From: Fen731 sp964481885
GTDB lineage: Bacteria > Actinomycetota > Humimicrobiia > Humimicrobiales > Humimicrobiaceae
DNA: 64,000 bases
NCBI GenBank assembly: GCA_964481885.1
Contig: CAYZUS010000009.1
Location: 13,862-77,861, forward strand
Direction: 5' to 3'
Positions 28,316-36,851 of this stretch are shown here, one piece after another. Numbering within the stretch: position 1 is the first letter of the stretch; every line of letters starts with the position of its first letter. The notes below the pieces were generated by a model. It ran no database searches, was not told the DNA's origin, and saw nothing but the letters and a program-made list of their open reading frames with translations. The translations under genes were made by a program, and so were the position numbers.

Positions 28316-28830
28316 CTCTGTATTTTCCTCGACTCTTATCCTACCCTGCTTCAAATGCCCGGCCAGATTATTGACTCTTATAAAAATCCAGCTAGTATTG
28401 TTTGTACAGCTTTGACATCATGCCCTAATATAGGAGTGCGTATTCTAAACTTTCAGAGCATGCTTTAAGATTCAAGTTTTAAGAGTACGCTTTAAGCTTT
28501 CAAAATTTCCCGAAGCCAAGTAATTCCATACGCAGATTATATCATATAAAATGTGTAAGTTATATTATATATATATTATATATATAATATACACTATACA
28601 CATCCAAAAATTTCCAGTTTTAAATAGCAGTTTTACAATCGATGTTCCCAGTTTTATTGATTCTTTATATTCCAAATATATTAATATTTTATTTTAGTAT
28701 AAAATTTAATAATTTTTTAGTCAAATTATTTAAAAAAGTATTAAAAAAGTTTTATTAATAATTAAAAACCTTGCAAATAAATTATTAACTGATAGCACAA
28801 AAAAATAAAACATTGGCTATGGACCGATTA
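28316..28830. other. Intergenic region with an AT dyad
   Basis: About 515 bases between the sensor gene and the mltG stop. It includes two similar segments, 'GCATGCTTTAAGATTC' and 'GTACGCTTTAAGCTTTC' (about 28457-28502), and a long TA-rich inverted repeat at about 28553-28601. No gene seen. Confidence 0.45.
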
Positions 28831-30147
28831 TTATTTCAGGTATTTCTCGATATTTGCGATATGTTCTTCATAAGTTTTGGCAGGATGAATTTGCCTCTCG
28901 CTGTCATGCAGGTAGTAAAAGTATTCGCTCTTTGTTGGGTTAATTATTGAAGCAATTGCTGCCAGTCCGGGGCTGCAGATTGGAGTCGGCGGCCTGCCCT
29001 TGTAAAGATAAGTGTTGTAGGGCGAGTCAAATTTATAATCCTCAACCTTTATAACGGGCCACCAGTTTCCGGGCTTTCCCAAAGCATACTGGATGGTTGC
29101 GTCTATCTCAAAATTCATGTCTATCAGCCACCTGTTCCAGATTATGCCCGCAATCAGGGGCATTTCCTCTTCACTGGCCGCCTCTCTTTGGACAATGGAT
29201 GCAAGAACAATCAGTGTGTCATTTAGAATGTTATTTTCTGTTGCTTCTGCAAAAAGACCCGCTGTTTTTTCATTAAACAGGTTTTCCATTCTTTTTGTGG
29301 TATCTTTTCCTGTATAATCCAGATTAAGAAGGTAGGTATCAGGGAATAGGTAGCCTTCTTTGCTGCTGTTAAGAAATTCTGATTTTACTTCATTTGGCCA
29401 ACCGAGATTTTCCTGAAGCTTTTCAGCTATTTCTGCTGCTCTTAGTCCTTCCGGTATTACGACCCATTTCTGGTATGGCTTATTGGCAAGGGTATCTGCT
29501 AATTGCCAGGCATTCATTGCCTTTGAAACATTGTATCCGCCAGGCTGAATCTTCTCCTGCCATCCTTCACTTTTTAAAACAAACCCAAATGCCCATTCGT
29601 TCCTTATATAACCCTGTTCTTTTAATTTGGCAATAAGCTCTGTTTCAGTGGTGGCCAGATTTATGACAATTAGTTCTTCCGCAGCAGTCTTTTGGGGAGA
29701 TGAGAACCGGTAACCGGAAGCAAAAATATCAGTATTTCCCTGAGATATCCTCCTGCTGACTTTTTCAAATAAAGCAGGGACTTCTTCAACGGTGTATTTT
29801 CCTTCAACTTCCTTTAATGCCTCTTCTGTTTTGAGTGCGACCAATGCTTCTTCCATGAGCTGATTCTGCCTGGTAAGGATCTTATACTTGTCATTTATAC
29901 CCCCTGCGTCATAAAGCTCCGCAAAAGTTTTTCCGTCTTTTTTGAATTCCTGGTTTAAAGTTTCTTCAATTTGCGATATGGCCTCATATGCCCGGGCATT
30001 GCTTTCATCTTCAGTCATTTTATAAAGCAGGACGGTCCACCTGGAAGCCTGCTGGTCAATGTCTGCCTGAGTTGTTGTCCGGCAGCCAGTAAAAACAAGA
30101 ACCAAAGCCAGAAATATTAATATTACCGGTAAAACTTTATTTTTCAT
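28831..30147 (-). CDS. mltG: Endolytic murein transglycosylase MltG, lipoprotein form
   Basis: A 438-residue YceG/MltG protein that cleaves nascent glycan strands next to the elongation machinery. The chosen ATG (30147) gives a clean lipoprotein signal: MKNK, a hydrophobic run, then the lipobox FTGC. A longer frame from 30294 would bury the signal. The C-terminal domain has EGYLFPDTYLL, ASIVQREAASEEEMPLIAGIIWNR (catalytic Glu), and YNTYLYKGRPPTPICSPG. Between signal and LysM-like region is a helical segment of about 120 residues not found in short homologues. It stands downstream of the pilus-operon terminator. Confidence 0.9.
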   Translation of the reverse strand: MKNKVLPVILIFLALVLVFTGCRTTTQADIDQQASRWTVLLYKMTEDESNARAYEAISQIEETLNQEFKKDGKTFAELYDAGGINDKYKILTRQNQLMEEALVALKTEEALKEVEGKYTVEEVPALFEKVSRRISQGNTDIFASGYRFSSPQKTAAEELIVINLATTETELIAKLKEQGYIRNEWAFGFVLKSEGWQEKIQPGGYNVSKAMNAWQLADTLANKPYQKWVVIPEGLRAAEIAEKLQENLGWPNEVKSEFLNSSKEGYLFPDTYLLNLDYTGKDTTKRMENLFNEKTAGLFAEATENNILNDTLIVLASIVQREAASEEEMPLIAGIIWNRWLIDMNFEIDATIQYALGKPGNWWPVIKVEDYKFDSPYNTYLYKGRPPTPICSPGLAAIASIINPTKSEYFYYLHDSERQIHPAKTYEEHIANIEKYLK

Positions 30148-30572
30148 TTTTATAACCATTCCCTTAAAGGCACGAAATAATGATGAAAAGCATTTTCTTT
30201 TTAGACTTTTAACTTGCAAGGGAGAATTTATTTTATTTTTTCCTTTTGTCCGGAAAATTTTACCACTAAAAAGCAATTTATAAAAACCTTCCAAAGGCTT
30301 TTATACAATTTTCAGATACTATATTTTACTAAAAAAGCCAGCCTGTCATTTTCAGAGAGGCTGGCTGTTTTAAATTTATAGCCAGGCATTAGATGCTGAA
30401 TACCTGCCACTGCTTTCAAAACTCAGGCATTTGTTTTTAGATGGTTTTCCTCATTTTTTAATACTTCACCATATTGTATTTCATAAATCTTAAAGCTTTC
30501 TGCTTTTGCCTTAAAAAAATTCTTATATTAAAGTTTAAGATGCAGAAGCTTGTGAGTTATTGAAAAACCAGC
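30148..30572. other. Intergenic region between ssb and mltG with terminator
   Basis: About 425 bases. It holds the terminator of the pilus/ssb operon (30331-30365) and must carry the mltG promoter on its left side. A purine-rich AAGGGA lies 8-18 bases before the mltG start. No gene seen. Confidence 0.5.
30331..30365 (-). terminator. Rho-independent terminator ending the pilus/ssb operon
   Basis: An 8-base GC-rich stem GCCAGCCT/AGGCTGGC (30337-30344 and 30358-30365), with a run of six T on the minus-strand 3' side. Confidence 0.8.
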
Positions 30573-31181
30573 TTACCTGCTCATGACTTCCAGTGAATAG
30601 TCTGCTGCCAAATCCTGTGCAATCGACATGCTGTCCGGCTTTTTTCCCTGTTCCTTCTTTTTATTTTTTCCATCCGCCCTGCTCTCACCGCTATCTGTTT
30701 TATCTGTGCATTCTTCGCCAGTTATTCTTTCCGGCCTGCCCTCTAAGCTATTCTCTCCATTTGTCCTGCCTTCATAGTTATTTGTTCCGTTCGGTCTTCC
30801 TTCATTATTGTTTGCTGCGTTTATTCTTCCTTCATAATTATTTGCTTTGTTAAACTCAAGGCTTAGTGCGGCCACATCTGCCGTGATGTTTACAATATTG
30901 TATTTTTTGCCATCCTTGTTTTCCCAGCTCCTTAAGTTCAAATGCCCGCCTACCATTATCCTGTCGCCTTTCTTTAAAGAGCCGGCACAGTTTTCAGCAA
31001 GATGATTCCAAACAGTAATGTTAAAAAAATCCACAACGCTGTTTTCATCACCATTTGCGTCCTTCCACCTTTTGTTTACAGCCAGGCCCATTTCTGTGAT
31101 GGCCATACCCTCATTTGTGTATCTTAATTCCGGATCCCTTGTTAAATTTCCAAGTAAATAGATTTGATTTAAATTAGCCAA
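30573..31181 (-). CDS. ssb: Single-stranded DNA-binding protein with 10-residue repeats
   Basis: A 202-residue protein. Residues 1-110 form a standard SSB OB-fold (NQIYLLGNLTRDPELRYT, FFNITVWNHLAENCAGSLKKGDRIMVGGHL). Residues 113-152 are four 10-residue repeats with NNYEGR or a close variant, followed by a Lys-rich linker. The usual acidic C-terminal tip (DDDIPF type), which recruits repair and replication partners, is absent; the end reads YSLEVMSR. It lies 45 bases after the second TadE/G gene, before the operon terminator. A specialised or secondary SSB, perhaps tied to DNA uptake, is possible; the main cellular SSB may be encoded elsewhere. Confidence 0.9.
   Translation of the reverse strand: MANLNQIYLLGNLTRDPELRYTNEGMAITEMGLAVNKRWKDANGDENSVVDFFNITVWNHLAENCAGSLKKGDRIMVGGHLNLRSWENKDGKKYNIVNITADVAALSLEFNKANNYEGRINAANNNEGRPNGTNNYEGRTNGENSLEGRPERITGEECTDKTDSGESRADGKNKKKEQGKKPDSMSIAQDLAADYSLEVMSR
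30726..30845 (-). repeat. Four-copy 30-bp coding repeat in ssb
   Basis: Encodes ANNYEGRINA, ANNNEGRPNG, TNNYEGRTNG and ENSLEGRPER. The EGR core is invariant. On the plus strand the repeated word is CCTTCATAGTTATTTG or a close variant. Confidence 0.9.
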
Positions 31182-31226
31182 TTTTTCCTCCCATGTATAA
31201 TTTTTATTCTTTTAATCTCAAAATAA

Positions 31227-31670
31227 TCAGTACCCGAACCTGTAGGACTTGCATAGTCCCAGGGACTCGTCCCAGGGATATACTACTGCTGCTTTTGAAG
31301 AAGAAATGATTTCGCAACTTTTAAAACCTGCAAACTTTAAGAAAGCAAACCCAACTTCTTTTTTTGCAGATACAGTTGCTTTATCATAGCCGATATAAAC
31401 TTCTGCCAGGCTGCAATTATTTTGTTCTACAATTCTTTTTGCCAGACTTTCTGCTGAATCAACTTCAAAAAAAAGCAGGTTTTGTGATACTGCAAGGGCC
31501 GCCGAATCTGCAGCTTTTTTTGTTTCTGACCTGGCTATAAAAATTCTGCAAAAGTCACTCAGCACTAAAAAAACAAAGGCAAATAATATAATCAGTGCCA
31601 ACGAAAGAATTGTTATATTTCCTCCCTGACTTTTAAATGATAATCTACAATTCCGGTTTAACTTTTGCAT
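31227..31670 (-). CDS. TadE/TadG-like pilus pseudopilin or membrane-anchored protein
   Basis: A 147-residue protein with one N-terminal membrane segment (about 16-40) preceded by the SQGGNITILSLALIILF pattern seen in TadG-like and Rv3660c-neighbourhood proteins. After it comes RSETKKAADSAALAVSQ, typical of TadE/G helices, and a C-terminal extracytoplasmic part with two cysteines. It overlaps the previous gene by 13 bases. Probable minor component of the Flp pilus. Confidence 0.8.
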   Translation of the reverse strand: MQKLNRNCRLSFKSQGGNITILSLALIILFAFVFLVLSDFCRIFIARSETKKAADSAALAVSQNLLFFEVDSAESLAKRIVEQNNCSLAEVYIGYDKATVSAKKEVGFAFLKFAGFKSCEIISSSKAAVVYPWDESLGLCKSYRFGY

Positions 31671-32119
31671 TCCATCCTCATTACACAGGTGCTTTCAATC
31701 AGTAGGTCTCTTTTTAAGACTTTGCTGATAAAATTAAAAATGCCTGCATTTTTATAGCTGAGTTTCACGGTGAAAAAATCTCCTGTATTCCTTTCTGCCC
31801 CGGAAGAAGGATTTATACTGAAATTAAGATTCTCAGCATCAAGATTTGAGCAGATATCATAAACCTGCTCCCTGGCCAGATTTTCTGAATTCGTTGTCGA
31901 AACAACCCTTGCAGCTTCAGAAGCAGCATGCTCAAGAACATTCTTTAAGTATGTGCAGAAACCTAACTGCGACACCGCCAGCACAATTATTATAAGCAAC
32001 GGCAGAACCAGCACAAATTCTACAGATGACTGTCCACAGTCAGGTCTTCTACACCATTTATGATTATTTTCTCTGAAATACTTTAGGTATTTATTTAATT
32101 TTAATGTTTTTAATGTCAT
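31658..32119 (-). CDS. tadE: TadE-family pseudopilin
   Basis: A 153-residue protein with a basic leader and the diagnostic GQSSVEFVLVLPLLIIIVLAVSQ helix; cleavage after Gly, before Gln, with Glu at +5, fits prepilin-peptidase processing. LEHAASEAARVVS follows, as in TadE proteins. No prepilin peptidase (TadV/CpaA) gene is in the window, so it must be supplied elsewhere. The gene follows the Flp pilin gene after 353 bases and overlaps the next TadE/G gene. Confidence 0.88.
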   Translation of the reverse strand: MTLKTLKLNKYLKYFRENNHKWCRRPDCGQSSVEFVLVLPLLIIIVLAVSQLGFCTYLKNVLEHAASEAARVVSTTNSENLAREQVYDICSNLDAENLNFSINPSSGAERNTGDFFTVKLSYKNAGIFNFISKVLKRDLLIESTCVMRMECKS

Positions 32120-32472
32120 TTATATCGGTTCTATAAGTTATGTTTTATGTAATTGATCAGTTCCTGCTGATTATTTAAATTTTTGTTGAATTAATTGTTA
32201 AAATTCAGATTGAAAACTTTTCACTCCTGGCTGTTTTAGCCAATTATTCAGCATAAATTTGTTAATTTTGTCAGGACTCAATATTATCAAGTTGAGCCTG
32301 CAATGATGTTTAATATAAATAATGACTTAGTAGTAGTAATAATAATAATAATAATAATGATGTGAGGGTCACTTCAATAAACCGGATATTTGTCGTTCGC
32401 CTGTCTTTAGCGCGGCTCATCAGTTTTTACTGCTGCATGCCGGTTTCTTACTGCAGCCCTCCCAACTGTTTT
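32120..32472. other. Gap between pilin and tadE genes, with trinucleotide repeat
   Basis: About 350 bases within the pilus cluster. It contains the (TAG)3(TAA)7 tract at 32328-32357. The minus strand here has a 36-codon frame made Leu-rich by that tract; I do not call it a gene. No clear terminator after the pilin gene, so read-through to tadE is possible. Confidence 0.45.
32328..32357. repeat. Trinucleotide tract (TAG)3(TAA)7
   Basis: Ten consecutive triplets on the plus strand, followed by TGATG. It lies in the non-coding gap between the Flp pilin and tadE genes. Prone to slippage. Confidence 0.9.
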
Positions 32473-32670
32473 TTAGACAAGCCCTGATATTTTACTGAAA
32501 ACCTTTGAAATAAGATCAATTATCATGGGTTTTCCTACTGCAACGAGAACCGCACTTATAATGCCTGCGATAACCAGCACAAGTGCATATTCTATTGTTG
32601 ACTGTCCACGTGCGTTTGACAGTTTAAGTTTTTGGCCGATTTTTAAAATTACTGTATTTATCTTAATCAC
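32473..32670 (-). CDS. flp: Flp-type pilin
   Basis: A 65-residue pilin-like protein: basic leader, then RGQSTIEYALVLVIAGIISAVLV, in which the peptidase would cut after Gly and leave Gln at +1 with Glu at +5, followed by a short hydrophobic C-terminus as in Flp pilins. The only standard start is GTG 32670, whose first base is part of the GGAGG ribosome-binding site (AAAAAAGGAGGTGATTAAG), so either an upstream repeat unit positions the ribosome or a non-standard start (ATT or ATA, 2-8 bases later) is used. Likely the major pilus subunit, made in excess. Confidence 0.85.
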   Translation of the reverse strand: MIKINTVILKIGQKLKLSNARGQSTIEYALVLVIAGIISAVLVAVGKPMIIDLISKVFSKISGLV

Positions 32671-32827
32671 CTCCTTTTTTTTAATTTTAACCGTCTGTAG
32701 ATCACCTCCTTTTTTAATTTACTTGCCTGCAAATCACACCTTCTCCTTCTCCTTTTTCTTTAAATTTAATCATCTGCAGGCAGCATTCTTTTTTTTAAAT
32801 TTTGTTACCTGCAAACCACCTCCTTTC
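32668..32827 (-). promoter_or_regulatory. Repeated Shine-Dalgarno-like leader of the pilin gene
   Basis: The leader holds GGAGGTG boxes at 32668-32677, 32703-32712 and 32817-32827 and a GGAGAAGGAGAAGGTGTG variant at about 32735-32757. On the plus strand three of these boxes, and one further copy without the box, are introduced by a CTGCAG/CTGCAA/CTGTAG word and separated by TTAAATTTA-like tracts, so the region is four or five degenerate copies of a 33-45-base unit. Only the copy next to the pilin start is expected; the others are unexplained. Confidence 0.7.
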
Positions 32828-32860
32828 CAACCTTATACAAATAAATATTTAATCGATGAG

Positions 32861-33685
32861 TTAACCAAAGTTTAAATAACTGCCAGCAATCGAAAAAATG
32901 AGGGGACCTCCCACAAGCAAAATGAATGCAGGAAGTATCAAAAAGACTAATGGAAAAAGCAGGATAACTGAACTTCTCCTGGATGCTGCCTCATGTTTTT
33001 GTGTTGCCTCAAATCTGATATATTTTGACTGCAGACTTAATAAATCACTGATTGATGAACCATACTTTTCTGCCTGTATAAGAAGAAAAAGAAAATTCCT
33101 GAAATTTCCGGGGTCAGTTAAATTAACCGTATTATTAAAAGCATCTGTCCTGCCTATTCCAAAATCTATTTCCTTTAGGAATTTTTTTAATGCAGCGCAG
33201 ATGTTTCCATCGTATTTTTCAGATACTATTTTTATTGAGTTATAAATATTCTGCCCTGCGAGTGTTGCGATTTGAAGAAGGTCAATTATGTAGGGCAGAT
33301 CCTTGTTGAATTCTTTAATTCTTCGCCTGCTTATATAATTTAATATAAAGTCAGGTACAAAAAATCCGGCAGCCGCAGATACTGCTCCGACTAAAACCAT
33401 AAACATGATATTTTGCAAAAAAAATAACGAGAAAAAAGCTGCCAGAAAAGCTGCCAGAAACTTGTAGCCTATCAGGATATTCAAACTCCTTGCCAAACCA
33501 TCACTGCAGTTATCCCCGATCCATTCTCTTGAACTGTCGGTTAAAAATGCTCTGTCTGCAATTGACTGGTATTTTTTTAAAATCCGGCCATTTAAAAATA
33601 TCTTTAAAGCTGCTCCGGTTTTTTCAGCGAACCTGTTAAAAATATTTACATTTTTTTTCGAATATGTCCTTTTTTTATCAATCAC
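32861..33685 (-). CDS. tadC: TadC-like inner-membrane platform protein (GspF domain)
   Basis: A 274-residue member of the type II secretion F family. Membrane segments at about 80-115 and near the C-terminus (LLFPLVFLILPAFILLVGG) flank a cytoplasmic four-helix domain. With TadB it forms the platform on which the TadA ATPase assembles pilin. The GTG start sits inside the last codons of tadB (8-base overlap). The C-terminal hydrophobic pair is typical for TadC. Confidence 0.88.
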   Translation of the reverse strand: MIDKKRTYSKKNVNIFNRFAEKTGAALKIFLNGRILKKYQSIADRAFLTDSSREWIGDNCSDGLARSLNILIGYKFLAAFLAAFFSLFFLQNIMFMVLVGAVSAAAGFFVPDFILNYISRRRIKEFNKDLPYIIDLLQIATLAGQNIYNSIKIVSEKYDGNICAALKKFLKEIDFGIGRTDAFNNTVNLTDPGNFRNFLFLLIQAEKYGSSISDLLSLQSKYIRFEATQKHEAASRRSSVILLFPLVFLILPAFILLVGGPLIFSIAGSYLNFG

Positions 33686-34451
33686 TTAAACCAAGCACCT
33701 TCCTGATAATAACAATACCAGTAATTTCAAGCAGACTGCCCACAATCAGGCAGGCACTACCCGGCCCACCCGCAAAAAACCGGGTTATTGAAGAATTCAT
33801 AAAAATAAACATGGCAATAAGTGCCGCCACAGGTAAAAAGCTGATGATATTTCCCGAATACCTGCTTTGAAGCGTCAGGATCTTTACATTTGAAACCAGT
33901 TTCCTGTTTTCATTTAGCGTTTCTATTATTTTTTCAATAATAAAGATAAGATCACCGCCGATTTTATTATTAAGTTTTAGCGCGGTGCTGAAAATCAGGG
34001 ATTCTTTGTTTGAACATTTTGCGGCAAAATTATCAACGGCTTCATCGAAAGAAACATTCATTTCCAGCTCGTCAGACAGAGTTTTAAGATATAATTTTAA
34101 AGGCTCTTTTGCCCAAGCGCAGTATTCCCTGATAATGCTTCTAATAGATCTGCCTGCCCGCAGCATGACAATGGCACTGGAGAGAAACTCCGCGAGCTGG
34201 CTGTTGAGCAGGTCCTTCTTTTTATTTTTTAAAATATAAAAAATCTCTGAAAAAACAAGAAATATGCAGACTGACATGAAGATGCCAAAGATATAGTTTT
34301 TAAAAACCATATAAAAAAATACGTCCAGAAGTAAAAACATTGCGCCTGCCAGAATTCTTTTACTTTTAATGTTTATGCTGTTTAAATAATCTATTATCTT
34401 TATCAACAATCTGCTTTTTCCTTTATCTTTTTTTATTAAAAAAATCGCCAA
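33678..34451 (-). CDS. tadB: TadB-like inner-membrane platform protein (GspF domain)
   Basis: A 257-residue protein with two N-terminal membrane segments (about 30-70), a cytoplasmic helical domain holding the GspF signature (FLSSAIVMLRAGRSI, NKIGGDLIFIIEKI) and hydrophobic C-terminal segments. It starts at TTG 34451 within the end of tadA (29-base overlap), with AGAAGG upstream, indicating tight coupling. Partner of TadC. Confidence 0.88.
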   Translation of the reverse strand: MAIFLIKKDKGKSRLLIKIIDYLNSINIKSKRILAGAMFLLLDVFFYMVFKNYIFGIFMSVCIFLVFSEIFYILKNKKKDLLNSQLAEFLSSAIVMLRAGRSIRSIIREYCAWAKEPLKLYLKTLSDELEMNVSFDEAVDNFAAKCSNKESLIFSTALKLNNKIGGDLIFIIEKIIETLNENRKLVSNVKILTLQSRYSGNIISFLPVAALIAMFIFMNSSITRFFAGGPGSACLIVGSLLEITGIVIIRKVLGLSD

Positions 34452-35754
34452 TACTGCCTTCTGGAATAAAATTGTATTTATTCTCCACTCCGGCCCTTGA
34501 AAAAATGTCCTTTACTTCCAGCGTTGCGCTGTTTCCCAGCCTGTTTTGCGGAGTTGAAATGCTGCATATTTTTGCCAGAGTCCTGCAGCCGGTTGCTTTT
34601 TTTTCAAGATGTATTATCAGATCAACTGCCGAAGCAATTATTCGCCTTGCTGATACCGGGCTTAGATTTACTGCAGATATCAGCAGTAATGTCTCCAGTC
34701 TTGAAACAAGGTCAAAGGGTGAATTGGCATGAAGGGTTGTCATTGAACCCTCGTGCCCGGTATTCATGGCTGCAAGCACATCAATGGCTTCGTTTCCCCT
34801 TATTTCGCCGACCATGATCCTGTCAGGCCTCATTCGAAGGGAATTTTTAACAAGACCTCTCAAAGTAATTTCGCCGCGCCCTTCAATATTGGGAGGTCTG
34901 CCTTCAAGGCTGACAAGATTGGCAGAGTTTATATTAAGCTCAGGAGTTTCTTCAATGGTTATTATCCTTTCGCCTGCCGGAATAAAACTGGAAAGTACAT
35001 TTAAGAAAGTGGTTTTACCTGTTGAGGTTGCCCCTGATACTATAATATTGAATTTTCTTTTCACGCATTCTTTTAAAAACTCAGAGATTTCCACGCTTAA
35101 TGTATTTGCCCTAACAAGGTCCTCCATGTCCAGGAGGTTTTTTCTGAATTTTCTGATGGTAACAACAACATTATTTACCGATGCCGGAGATATAACCATG
35201 TTTAGCCTCGAACCGTCAGCCAGCCTTGCGTCAACCATGGGGCAGCTTTCATCTATCCTGAGGCCAATGGAGCTGATTATTTTTTCAAAAACATTTCTTA
35301 TGTGATGACAGTCCCTGAATGAAACGTTTGTCTTTTTTAATGTCCCTTCAAACTCTACAAAAACCTCGTTCCAATTGTTAATCATGATTTCTGTTACACG
35401 GTTGTCCTTCATAAGACAGCTTACCGGCCCAAATTCAAAAGCGTCTTCGTATATTTTTCTTACAATATCTGAAATTCTTTTGTCATTTATAATAAGCTTG
35501 TCCTCTTCAGTGATTTTTTTAACTGCGGTATTTATAAATTCATATTTCCTGCCGGAAGGCATGCCCATCATTTCATTTATATCAGCCGTCTGAATAATCT
35601 TTTTGGCAACATAATCCGAAACACTGTCACTGTAACTGCTATTGCTGCTATCATTGCTGCTGACATGGTTTCCGTCATTGCTGCCGCCATGAAGGTTGCT
35701 TTGGCTTTTTTCATCTGTCATGCCCATACTGGTATTTTTATCTGAATGGTTCAT
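34423..35754 (-). CDS. tadA: TadA/CpaF secretion ATPase
   Basis: A 443-residue hexameric ATPase powering Flp pilus assembly. Walker A is GATSTGKT (241-248), the Asp/His boxes include TLHANS, and the Walker B region reads RMRPDRIMVGEIRG. An N-terminal Ser/Asn-rich stretch of about 47 residues (repeated SSNDSSNSSYSDS type) is unusual and probably disordered. It follows cpaE by 57 bases and overlaps tadB. The RGLVK..LRMRPDRI motif is characteristic of the CpaF branch. Confidence 0.95.
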   Translation of the reverse strand: MNHSDKNTSMGMTDEKSQSNLHGGSNDGNHVSSNDSSNSSYSDSVSDYVAKKIIQTADINEMMGMPSGRKYEFINTAVKKITEEDKLIINDKRISDIVRKIYEDAFEFGPVSCLMKDNRVTEIMINNWNEVFVEFEGTLKKTNVSFRDCHHIRNVFEKIISSIGLRIDESCPMVDARLADGSRLNMVISPASVNNVVVTIRKFRKNLLDMEDLVRANTLSVEISEFLKECVKRKFNIIVSGATSTGKTTFLNVLSSFIPAGERIITIEETPELNINSANLVSLEGRPPNIEGRGEITLRGLVKNSLRMRPDRIMVGEIRGNEAIDVLAAMNTGHEGSMTTLHANSPFDLVSRLETLLLISAVNLSPVSARRIIASAVDLIIHLEKKATGCRTLAKICSISTPQNRLGNSATLEVKDIFSRAGVENKYNFIPEGSIGDFFNKKR

Positions 35755-35811
35755 TTAAATCCGTGCTTATAATTTATTTTGTAATATTTCCCATAAATTC
35801 GTTTTGCGGCC

Positions 35812-36708
35812 TCAAAATAATTTTTCAAACAGGCTCTCTGCAAAATCACTTATTGCCTTGGTTATCCTTAAGTTGTAATCAAACATGGGAGCCGGACCCC
35901 TTGTCAGATACAAAAGCTCAATATCCCTGTCATATGGTATAAAACTACTCACCGGGGCCTTAAGCATGCTTATAATCCTGGGAGGCGAAATGACGGGCCT
36001 TGAGTTAAACTTGTTTATTACTACCTCAAACCTGGCCGGCATATTTTCAAGGCATAAATTACTGATAATTACTTCCAGGTTGCTTATTGATATTAAATCT
36101 GCCTGTGTTACAAGCACAAACATGTCTGCATACTCCAGGAAATCTATGCTTTTATCCTGAAGAAGATAAAACGGCGCATCAACAATTATCAGGTCAAATA
36201 AACCGGAGAGCGAGTCAAGTAAAATATTAAGATTTTTACCGGTCATCAGGGGAGCTTTTTCAAATTTTAAAGGAGGAAGAACTATATGAAGGCTGTCCTC
36301 AAGGCTAATTACAAGACGCTTTAAAACATTAAAATCAATCTCTTTAAAATCAAACTCAATGTCACCAATGTCTCTTAAATTGCTCTTGAGCGAAAGGTTA
36401 AAAAGAAGCCTTGAATCTTTTTTGCCACAGTTAAGGTCAGCCAGAAGGATATTTTTGTTTTTACTTTTTGCATAATAAGCAGCAACAGCATTGGAGAGAA
36501 AACTGCACCCGCAGCCGCCTTTACTGCCTGTAAAAAACAGTATTTTTGAATCTTTTTTCGGTGCAGCCAAGTGCATCGCTTTTTCCCGAGGCTGACCGCC
36601 AGGCTCACCATTTTCCGTCCAGTCATCAGCGCCATAATTATCGTCAGGGTAATAATCATGTTCCCCTTTTTTAAACTTTTCTTTTAAAAGTAAATCATTT
36701 TCATCCAT
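35812..36708 (-). CDS. CpaE/TadZ-like ParA-family ATPase
   Basis: A 298-residue protein. After an acidic 48-residue tail comes a MinD/ParA-type ATPase with the deviant Walker A KGGCGCS (63-69) and an Asp-rich switch region (LLADLNCGKKDS). Asp in VDAPFYLLQ acts as Walker B. There is no N-terminal receiver domain as in CpaE of Caulobacter. TadZ/CpaE proteins place the pilus machine at the pole or a fixed focus. Part of the pilus operon between cpaB and tadA. Confidence 0.88.
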   Translation of the reverse strand: MDENDLLLKEKFKKGEHDYYPDDNYGADDWTENGEPGGQPREKAMHLAAPKKDSKILFFTGSKGGCGCSFLSNAVAAYYAKSKNKNILLADLNCGKKDSRLLFNLSLKSNLRDIGDIEFDFKEIDFNVLKRLVISLEDSLHIVLPPLKFEKAPLMTGKNLNILLDSLSGLFDLIIVDAPFYLLQDKSIDFLEYADMFVLVTQADLISISNLEVIISNLCLENMPARFEVVINKFNSRPVISPPRIISMLKAPVSSFIPYDRDIELLYLTRGPAPMFDYNLRITKAISDFAESLFEKLF

Positions 36709-36851
36709 TGCTGTTTCCCTTCTTTTGGCAACTTAAAAGCTTTTTACAAAATTTGCATTATTTCCAAATTATTTATTCTTAATCTTTTATTCTTTATTTT
36801 TTTGCTTTTTCCTTTTTTACTGCTCATTTTTTTATTTCTTTTTATATTTCC

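Noticed and set aside
32310..32420. Leu-rich 36-codon minus-strand frame between pilin and tadE genes
   Set aside because: The Leu run is just the translation of the TAA triplet tract; no ribosome-binding site.
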